Assembly: GCA_030527565.1 (NCBI GenBank)
Contig: JAUNAO010000020.1
Coordinates: forward strand, 1 to 11,716
Source of the DNA: Candidatus Saccharimonadota bacterium
GTDB taxonomy: Bacteria; Patescibacteriota; Saccharimonadia; Saccharimonadales; Saccharimonadaceae
DNA length: 11,716 nucleotides
Direction: 5' to 3'
Part shown: positions 6,909-11,716 of the stretch, piece by piece
Layout: every line of letters starts with the position of its first letter
Numbering within the stretch: position 1 is the first letter of the stretch
The notes under the pieces: model-generated
The model's input: only the letters and a program-made list of their open reading frames with translations
Databases searched by the model: none
What the model was told of the DNA's origin: nothing
Position numbers and translations under genes: made by a program

Positions 6909-6925
6909 AAATAAAATTTTGAAGA

Positions 6926-7153
6926 GGAAGAGACCTAGAGGGGAAACGAGAAAACCTACAAAGATAACATACATCGCACCGAGTTCCCGTTGTTCCGATT
7001 GTTGTTGTTGCCCGAGTTCAACCCATTCGACGGATTGTAGTTCAGGTTGTAACGATTGTTAGCATTGTTCGCGGTAGTAGACCACCAGTTCCCGTTCGTC
7101 GACGGATTGTTGAGGGTACTATTGTTCCAGTTCCCAGCCGCGACAGGCGAGAA
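6926..7153 (-). repeat. DGR template repeat (TR)
   Basis: This 228-bp copy matches 7681-7908 at a constant offset of 755 bp without gaps. I count 32 differences, of which 30 lie at plus-strand T (template adenines; about 58 adenines in total). The two exceptions are 6934 (C/G, outside the coding part) and 7051 (A/G). Read in the frame of the target gene, it encodes 23 Asn codons (AAC or AAT), and 22 differ in the VR. The low-coordinate end (the 3' end of the template RNA, 6926-6973) carries four adenines that are all unchanged, as expected for the region where cDNA priming/homing starts. Confidence 0.97.
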
Positions 7154-7595
7154 ACTAGCGTACGCGCTCCCGATCGCTCGGGAGGCCGGGCAGAGAGAAC
7201 CCAGCAAGTACCATGAACTACGCTGTGACAAAACGCCGCAAAAACAACAATTGCTTTTGGGGCAAAGAAACATCTTAATACCTTTACGGCTCGGAAGCCG
7301 AAAAGGGCTGACCCTAAGTCTCCCCCTCTAGCGGTTCAAAACGATTCTCCGCCGCCATCCGCGCTACTTCTTCAGGGACCATTGACCTGCATTCAATTTG
7401 CAGGGTGTTTCTGCTCTCTTCCTTTTCTTCGGGACCAACCTCGGTGATCGGGGCTTACGAAACTGCGACTTCTGCCCGGTGCTACCCTAGGTCCCCGAAT
7501 GCAGCAATTCGAGATTGACTTACGCATTCGAATCTTTAATTCGAGGGCACTCGTACCGGCTCGCACCTTTCGGTGCTCGCAAGTCGTAGACCCTT
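6926..7595 (-). ncRNA. Predicted DGR template RNA with a ~440-nt structured leader
   Basis: The promoter at 7602-7630 would start a minus-strand transcript near 7595 that reads through 7154-7594 and then the TR. The leader has no plausible gene on either strand but holds several clean hairpins. They are GCACC-GAAA-GGTGC (7563-7576), TCGAAT/ATTCGA (7528-7544), CCTGCA/TGCAGG (7386-7404), an 11-position stem with one mismatch (7281-7306) and CTCCCGA/TCGGGAG (7167-7184), the last only 13 nt before the TR. I compared the region by eye with RNase P RNA, tmRNA, SRP RNA and group I/II intron signatures and found no match. The 3' end is not defined: the RNA may extend past 6926 antisense to the RT gene. 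This interval (6909-7680) otherwise has no gene. Confidence 0.6.
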
Positions 7596-7601
7596 ACCCT
7601 T

Positions 7602-7630
7602 ATTATACATTCTGCTCCAGTTTACCACAA
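7602..7630 (-). promoter_or_regulatory. Promoter of the DGR template RNA
   Basis: On the minus strand the -10 box is a perfect TATAAT (7602-7607), the spacer is 17 nt and the -35 box is TTGTGG (7625-7630). It sits between the VR and the structured leader and points toward the TR, which gives the template its own transcription start separate from both the RT operon and the target gene. Confidence 0.75.
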
Positions 7631-7645
7631 GCAGTTCGACGATCG

Positions 7646-7672
7646 GCCGCCTTCGCCCTAGGCTACGGCGGC
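7646..7672 (-). other. Hairpin just downstream of the VR (candidate homing hairpin)
   Basis: GCCGCC (7646-7651) pairs with GGCGGC (7667-7672), with an inner GCC/GGC pair (7655-7657 with 7661-7663) across a 3x3 internal loop. It starts 8 bp past the 3' edge of the VR. A DNA hairpin/cruciform just after the VR is known to assist target recognition in the Bordetella phage DGR. No T tract follows, so an intrinsic terminator for the target gene is unlikely. Confidence 0.5.
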
Positions 7673-7680
7673 GATGCTCC

Positions 7681-7908
7681 GGAAGAGAGCTAGAGGGGAA
7701 ACGAGAAAACCTACAAAGATAACATACAACGCACCGAGAACCCGTAGCTCCGACTGCTGCTGCCGCCCGAGACCAACCCATACGACGGACTGTAGCCCAG
7801 GGCGTGACGAGTGCTAGCACCGTACGCGGTAGTAGACCACCAGTACCCGCCCGTCGACGGATTGTAGAGGGTACTAGTGTACCAGTACCCAGCCGCGACA
7901 GGCGAGAA
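7681..7908 (-). repeat. DGR variable repeat (VR) inside the target gene
   Basis: This is the diversified copy of 6926-7153. It codes for residues 483-547 of the target protein, the stop codon and 30 bp beyond it. Twenty-nine adenine-site changes fall in 22 Asn codons, giving Tyr, Gly, Ser, Thr, Ala, Val and Phe; one more is silent in an Arg codon. Since AAY mutated at A gives NNY, no stop codon can arise. Confidence 0.97.
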
Positions 7909-9354
7909 TGCATCTACGTTAACCTTACTCCAGCTTCCATCCCCACCGATATTGTTCCATTCCGTATCGCTTGGCATCTTCCAGTTGGCCGGACAGATAT
8001 CGATAGTTGCTTCACCGCCATTCGTTCCAGACGCCTCGCAACGTTGTCCTGCAGTTGCGGCACAGTAGTTATACCAATACCCGTTTGCTTCTGCGGTAAG
8101 TTTTGTCTTTGTTAAATCTTCCTCGGTTGGAACTTGAACTCGTGCTTCAGTATAAGTATTAAATATCTTATTTGGTAATACGCCAACCGTACCGAGAGTT
8201 GTTGTAACAATTTCCGTCGATCCTTCTGGAACTAACCCGCGGAGGTTCGTCGTATCGGAACTTAGCGTCATTCCAGCCTCAAGCGCAAGACTCATATTTT
8301 GTGTTGTCCAACAATGACCGTTAATATATTGCACCGTGTAAGAATTTCCGTCTCGTTCATCCCAGAGCGTAACCGGCGACGTCGACGCCTCAGCTAAACA
8401 CTGATCATCCGTGTATTGCTGAATTGATGGTTTCCAAACTGCATAAAGTTCAATATTATTCGCGCTCGTCGTGCTAACCGTAACTTCGCCGCCAGCCTTA
8501 ACTAACTCACCAGTACATTCCCCTTCCGTAGCCGACGCAACCGTACACCAACCGCCGAACGCAAGACCCTCCCGTCGTGGGACAATCTTCGAGACTGTTC
8601 CCGTAGTTCCCGCCGTCGTTCCTTCTTCCCCCGAAGCCGGCATATTTGTTACTTCACTCGTTGTATTCGTATTATAATTAATTATATATAAAATCGGATT
8701 CACGACCGCCGTTAAAATCACATTCTTCGAATAAGTCCCCGTTGGGATTGTATTATTAATCCGCGCCGCGAAACCTACGCTATAATTATTCGCCGTCGCA
8801 TTCGCCGCGTCTGTCTTGTCTAACGAAACTGCCGTTGTTGTCGGGGATGGATGATACGAACTTCCCGCGAGGCTCGGCGTACTATAATAGTAACCCCATT
8901 TATTGCTATATGTCGTCGCATTTGCCGCCGAAAATTCCGCTTCGGTTAGTTCGTTCTCGATCGAAGCGATATTTACCGGCGTAGCGTCTTCCGTCGTTAC
9001 CGTACCCACTAAATTCCCCGCATCATCTTCCGCCGAAATTAAAAGTTCATATCCGAAAAAGTGATCCGTCGTTACCGTAAATTCCGCCGCCGAAGATTTA
9101 ATAAAAATACCATCTTTTAATTGTGTTTTCTCACTATCCGATAAATTTTCCATGGTCGCGGAAGCGGCTCCCGTGCTCGTAAGGGTCAGGGTTGGATCCG
9201 TCCCCTCCTCGCCGTCAACCGCCCCCACGTCTCGCACACCTTGATCTATTGGGATAAGGGTCATGGTGGCGAGCAAACTTAATGCAAAAAAAGCAACAAA
9301 GATACTTTTCTTTGTGTTTTTTTGAAACGTAATATTGTGTTGTGTTCTCTTCAT
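7711..9354 (-). CDS. DGR target: secreted protein with C-type-lectin/FGE-like variable domain
   Basis: A 547-residue exported protein. Residues 1-45 form a signal peptide with a basic start (MKRTQ, KNTKK), a hydrophobic core at 18-35 and a VGAVDG cleavage region. Residues 55-220 are a Thr/Ser/Ala-rich beta region without a family I can name. Residues 222-308 match an InlB/Listeria-Bacteroides-type repeat (FGGW, then IELYAVWKP). Residues 315-547 match the Fib-succ major-paralogous/formylglycine-generating-enzyme-like C-type-lectin fold: GHCWTTQNM (347-355), CPANWKMPSDTEW (454-466), YWWSTT (504-509) and a terminal SVRCMLSL. The last 65 residues are the VR, and variable positions cluster at 490-539 on the expected ligand surface. 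There is no LPxTG-like motif, C-terminal helix or lipobox, so how it stays on the cell is unclear. It probably binds a surface partner, the ligand being unknown. The start lacks a clear Shine-Dalgarno sequence. Confidence 0.94.
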   Translation of the reverse strand: MKRTQHNITFQKNTKKSIFVAFFALSLLATMTLIPIDQGVRDVGAVDGEEGTDPTLTLTSTGAASATMENLSDSEKTQLKDGIFIKSSAAEFTVTTDHFFGYELLISAEDDAGNLVGTVTTEDATPVNIASIENELTEAEFSAANATTYSNKWGYYYSTPSLAGSSYHPSPTTTAVSLDKTDAANATANNYSVGFAARINNTIPTGTYSKNVILTAVVNPILYIINYNTNTTSEVTNMPASGEEGTTAGTTGTVSKIVPRREGLAFGGWCTVASATEGECTGELVKAGGEVTVSTTSANNIELYAVWKPSIQQYTDDQCLAEASTSPVTLWDERDGNSYTVQYINGHCWTTQNMSLALEAGMTLSSDTTNLRGLVPEGSTEIVTTTLGTVGVLPNKIFNTYTEARVQVPTEEDLTKTKLTAEANGYWYNYCAATAGQRCEASGTNGGEATIDICPANWKMPSDTEWNNIGGDGSWSKVNVDAFSPVAAGYWYTSTLYNPSTGGYWWSTTAYGASTRHALGYSPSYGLVSGGSSSRSYGFSVRCMLSL

Positions 9355-9378
9355 AGCTTTTTAGATTAAGACATTCTA

Positions 9379-9408
9379 ATTATAGCACGTCCTTTTTCAA
9401 AAAAGCAA
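9379..9408 (-). promoter_or_regulatory. Promoter of the DGR target gene
   Basis: The minus strand has -35 TTGCTT (9403-9408), an 18-nt spacer and a perfect TATAAT (9379-9384) preceded by TGC, making an extended -10. The transcript would begin near 9372, about 18 nt before the ATG. It lies after the rplU terminator, so the target is an independent unit. Confidence 0.75.
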
Positions 9409-9432
9409 TACCGAAATGAAGAATTTTCGCGC

Positions 9433-9460
9433 AAAAAAATCCCCCTTGCGGGGGATTTTT
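9433..9460 (-). terminator. Intrinsic terminator after rplU
   Basis: ATCCCCC (9439-9445) pairs with GGGGGAT (9450-9456) around a TTGC loop (plus strand), flanked by A7 on one side and T5 on the other. On the minus strand the stem is followed by a T7 run, ideal for ending rplU. It would work weakly in the other direction too. Confidence 0.92.
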
Positions 9461-9462
9461 GA

Positions 9463-9771
9463 TTAACCGATTTTTGTAATTTCGATTTCCGAGTATTTCT
9501 GGCGATGACCAGTCTCTTTATGTACGCGCTTCTTGCTATGATAGCGAATCACGCGGATTTTGTCGCCTTTGACGAGTTCGGTTTTAACCTTTGCCGAAAC
9601 TTTCACGCCTGCGACCGTTGGGGTTCCGACTTTTACATCGTCGCCATCAATTACGAGCAAAGCATCAGTCTCGAGCTCTTTCGTTCCTGCCGGGAGGAGG
9701 TCCACCCGTAGGGTCTCTTTTTCCTCGACGAGATATTGCTTCCCGCCAACGAGGATAACTGCTTTCTTCAT
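9463..9771 (-). CDS. rplU: 50S ribosomal protein bL21
   Basis: At 102 residues it has the normal bL21 length. The N-terminal AVILVGGKQYLVEE matches the conserved A-[VI]-[IV]-x-x-GGKQY signature, and the C-terminal half has the typical KGDKIRVIRYHSKKRVHKETGHRQKYSEIEI segment. bL21 is a small beta-barrel protein that binds 23S rRNA domain VI in the large subunit. It is monocistronic here, with its own promoter (9796-9824), ribosome site AAGGA and terminator; the usual partner rpmA (bL27) is not adjacent. It is a housekeeping marker showing that the DGR sits in the chromosome and not on a plasmid or phage. Confidence 0.97.
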   Translation of the reverse strand: MKKAVILVGGKQYLVEEKETLRVDLLPAGTKELETDALLVIDGDDVKVGTPTVAGVKVSAKVKTELVKGDKIRVIRYHSKKRVHKETGHRQKYSEIEITKIG

Positions 9772-9795
9772 ATTAATCCTTAATTAACTTAGAAC

Positions 9796-9824
9796 ATTAT
9801 AGCACAGATTCTCTAAAAAATCAA
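9796..9824 (-). promoter_or_regulatory. Promoter of rplU
   Basis: The minus strand has -35 TTGATT (9819-9824), a 17-nt spacer and a perfect TATAAT (9796-9801) preceded by TGC (extended -10). The -35 begins 4 nt after the stop of the upstream surface-protein gene. The block CTGTGCTATAATG is almost the same as at the Xre gene promoter. Confidence 0.85.
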
Positions 9825-9827
9825 GAA

Positions 9828-11186
9828 TTACTTCTTTTTCGGGGTTTTTGGCGTCTTCACCTTCGGTTCGATTCCGCCACCAACCGCTTCCGTAACTGTT
9901 TTCAGAGTCTTTCGAGTCTTATAGAAATAGAATCCGCCGCCCCCGATTCCGAGCACGATAATCGTCGCGAGCGTGATCTCTAAGGGTCCCGTCTTTACAA
10001 TTTCATCCGGCAATTCTTCCTCGTCCGGCTTATCTTCCGGTTTTTCCTCTGGATTGTCTTCTGGATCATCTTCCGGCACCGTATCGCAACCATCTTTCGA
10101 AACCTTCACCGTCGCCGTATCCGTATCCGAGTCCCCAGTCGAAACATTTGAATCGTAAGTCAACTTCGCCGTATTCGTCAGTTTCAAACTCCCGCAATCC
10201 AGCCCCTCCGCAACCTTTGCCCGATATGTTATATATACGGCATTTCCCGTTCCGATCGTCCCGAGATTCAGCCCATTCGCAACCAACGCATCCGACTGTT
10301 TATCTTTCGTCGTCGATTCATTCACCCAAAGTTCAACACTCCCCGAAACTAAATTCAACTTTTCCGGCAGCGCATCCTCAATCGACGCATTTGTCAGCGC
10401 AACATCTCCCGTATTTTTCACCGCAAGTTTAAAGTAGATCTCGTCACCTTCCTTCGCCTCAACCGTTTCTGAAAAGTTCACGCCGTCCGTCGAGACCGTC
10501 TTCTCGACCGTCCCATCCAGCAAACTCGCCTGTAAAACATACGAAACTACACCGTGATACTGTTCGCAACCAGGAATTCCACCATCCAAAGCCGTCAAAC
10601 CAATCAGCGTCCCCGCTTCTGTAAATAAATCAGTCGATAAAATCGAATTATTCGTCGCCCAGTCATTGTAAATCTTCGCCGACCCCGAAACATAGTTCAA
10701 AACTACTTTCTCACTCGCCGTAGTTACGTACGCCTCATCCCAAACTTTCGCCGGTTTTGAATTATCCGCCATAATCGCTCCCGTAACCGTCCCACGTTCT
10801 CCCGCCGAAAGATAAGTCGGGAACGAACTCGACATTCGCGTTCCAAGTGCAATTCCCGAATGATTATATTGCGAATAATTATAAGTTTCCGAAGCGTCAT
10901 TATGGAAATAAATATAAACAAGATATTGTTGCCCAGGAACAATCTCGACCTCATCTTTCAAATCCGTCACCTCAGCATCGATTTTCCCAATTCTAACAAA
11001 GTTCCGCTCATCCCCAATCGTCGGATTATTCGTAATCGAATTAAACGTCGGGTACGTCGCCGGATTTTCCATCGTAAACGTTTCACGTTCCGGACCCCAC
11101 GCAAAAGTACTCGTCGCCATTAAAATCACCGGCATTACCGCTGCTAGCGCAAACCCTAAACTTTTTTTGAACTTAATTCTTTTCAT
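9828..11186 (-). CDS. Cell-surface protein with DUF11-type domain and VKTGP anchor
   Basis: A 452-residue exported protein. The signal peptide covers 1-29 (basic MKRIKFKKS, hydrophobic core, FA cleavage before WGPERETF). Residues 30-215 are an extracellular beta domain; its opening (NSITNNPTIGDERNFV) resembles repeated Saccharibacteria surface proteins I remember. Residues about 225-365 fit a DUF11/isopeptide-type beta domain (EGDEIYFKLAVKNTGD, then LTNASIEDALP, then LTNTAKLTYDS). An acidic Pro/Glu/Asp spacer (367-391) leads to LPDEIVKTGP (392-401), a hydrophobic helix (404-422) and a basic tail. This has the layout of a sortase-type signal, but with VKTGP in place of canonical LPxTG and a tail of 30 residues, so it may be only membrane-anchored. 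Ribosome site AAAGGAAAA; it follows the previous gene by 17 nt. Confidence 0.88.
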   Translation of the reverse strand: MKRIKFKKSLGFALAAVMPVILMATSTFAWGPERETFTMENPATYPTFNSITNNPTIGDERNFVRIGKIDAEVTDLKDEVEIVPGQQYLVYIYFHNDASETYNYSQYNHSGIALGTRMSSSFPTYLSAGERGTVTGAIMADNSKPAKVWDEAYVTTASEKVVLNYVSGSAKIYNDWATNNSILSTDLFTEAGTLIGLTALDGGIPGCEQYHGVVSYVLQASLLDGTVEKTVSTDGVNFSETVEAKEGDEIYFKLAVKNTGDVALTNASIEDALPEKLNLVSGSVELWVNESTTKDKQSDALVANGLNLGTIGTGNAVYITYRAKVAEGLDCGSLKLTNTAKLTYDSNVSTGDSDTDTATVKVSKDGCDTVPEDDPEDNPEEKPEDKPDEEELPDEIVKTGPLEITLATIIVLGIGGGGFYFYKTRKTLKTVTEAVGGGIEPKVKTPKTPKKK

Positions 11187-11203
11187 GTTTTCCTTTCCCC
11201 ACC

Positions 11204-11716
11204 TTAATTAAACCCAAAATTATTTACGACCTGATTAAGCGTTGCACTGTCATCGAGTTTATTTTCTTCGGCCGCCGCCTGCCCCGCATCATCCGCTTTT
11301 GTCGCATTTGGATTCGTCGCACTCACCCCACCTCGGTCCGTCGCCGCGTTATTATCTCCCGAATATACTGCCGCCGTATCATCTTTCACCGCATTATTCT
11401 CAACCTTTACTTCTGGTTTCTTGAAAGAATCCTCCTCTCCCGTCCTCTCCGTCGTCGTCGCTGGAGTCACAACAACATCCCCCGCACTAACATTCTCTTC
11501 AATCTTTTCTTCGATCTTGTCATCAATCCGTTCCAAATTCACCGGGTCTTTCGGTTTCACTTCCTCTTTCTTTGGCGGAACTGGCGGTTTTGGTCCAGGT
11601 GGGACTGGATCATCATCATCGTCGTCATCTTCTTCTTCCGGCTCAGATGGAGTCGGGTCACCATCTTCCGGATCCTCAATCTCCGGCAAATCATCATAAA
11701 CCTGCTTCTGTCCCCG
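11204..11716 (-). CDS. Acidic, proline-rich low-complexity surface-protein fragment (5' end outside window)
   Basis: The minus-strand frame is open to the window edge, giving 170 visible residues of the C-terminal part and no true start. It begins with an acidic spacer with a run of seven Asp, then a Pro/Lys segment (PVPPGPKPPVPPKK), then a charged helical stretch (LERIDDKIEEKIEENV) and an Asn/Asp/Ala-rich tail ending NQVVNNFGFN. There is no C-terminal membrane helix. Composition suggests an extracellular stalk or cell-wall-spanning linker. It ends 17 nt before the next surface-protein gene, so the two are probably in one operon. I do not recognise a family. Confidence 0.75.
   Translation of the reverse strand, partial: RGQKQVYDDLPEIEDPEDGDPTPSEPEEEDDDDDDDPVPPGPKPPVPPKKEEVKPKDPVNLERIDDKIEEKIEENVSAGDVVVTPATTTERTGEEDSFKKPEVKVENNAVKDDTAAVYSGDNNAATDRGGVSATNPNATKADDAGQAAAEENKLDDSATLNQVVNNFGFN

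Noticed and set aside
6956..7273. 105-codon minus-strand reading frame through the TR as a protein gene
   Set aside because: It is the template repeat read in the target frame, with an extreme Asn run and no ribosome site. It is better explained as part of the template RNA.
7200..7600. Leader region as tmRNA, RNase P RNA, SRP RNA or an intron
   Set aside because: None of the conserved sequence blocks or the tRNA-like end could be found by eye; a covariance-model search would be decisive.
6926..7908. The two 228-bp repeats as an insertion sequence or CRISPR
   Set aside because: There are only two copies, without terminal inverted repeats, transposase or regular spacers, and the adenine-only mismatches are specific to a DGR.
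7536..8115. Frames of 103-125 codons over the VR on both strands
   Set aside because: Arg/Ser-rich shadow frames of the target gene and leader, with no ribosome sites.
9505..9787. Plus-strand frames opposite rplU
   Set aside because: Shadows of a clearly recognised ribosomal protein gene.

Overview
The window looks like a chromosomal segment of a Patescibacteria (CPR) genome, most probably Candidatus Saccharibacteria. The clues are a short phosphoglucose isomerase, surface proteins with a 'VKTGP'-type anchor and a W-G-P-E-R mature N-terminus (familiar to me from Saccharibacteria, from memory), and compact spacing. TGA is used as a stop (pgi and the gene at 4903-5775), so the code is the standard bacterial one and not the TGA=Gly code of Gracilibacteria/Absconditabacteria.

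Layout. 1-3509 (minus strand): a glycolytic cluster read pgi -> gpmI -> a two-helix membrane protein, with the first codons of another minus-strand gene at the left edge. 3510-3861 (plus strand): a promoter, three GC-rich hairpins, tRNA-Leu(CAG), tRNA-Pro(CGG) and an intrinsic terminator. 3860-4775 (minus): an Xre-type regulator with a DUF4065/Panacea-like domain, and possibly a very small ORF behind it. 4888-9408: a complete diversity-generating retroelement (DGR). 9434-11716 (minus): rplU (ribosomal protein bL21) and two cell-surface protein genes, the last cut by the window edge.

The DGR is the centrepiece. Two translationally coupled plus-strand genes encode a MutS-like/Avd-like fusion protein and a DGR-type reverse transcriptase (IGNLTSQ and YVDD motifs). 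Beyond them lies a 228-bp template repeat (TR, 6926-7153). Exactly 755 bp further on is its variable copy (VR, 7681-7908), which forms the last 65 codons of a secreted C-type-lectin/FGE-fold protein (7711-9354, minus). I count 32 mismatches, of which 30 fall on template adenines (T on the plus strand). Of 23 Asn codons in the TR, 22 are altered in the VR. TR and target are both in minus-strand sense while the reverse transcriptase is in plus-strand sense, so the system is convergent. A promoter with a perfect TATAAT at 7602-7630 (minus) would start a template RNA with an unusually long (~440 nt), hairpin-rich 5' leader before the TR.

How it would work (inference from known DGRs): the template RNA is copied with errors at A by the RT plus accessory protein. 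The mutagenised cDNA replaces the VR, which rewrites about two dozen surface residues of the exported lectin-like protein. In an epibiotic or parasitic Saccharibacterium such a protein is a plausible ligand for variable host-cell surfaces. A second pattern is that pgi, gpmI and the MutS-like/Avd gene each have an extended -10 box (TGNTAWAAT) exactly 6 nt before the ATG, which suggests leaderless transcripts.
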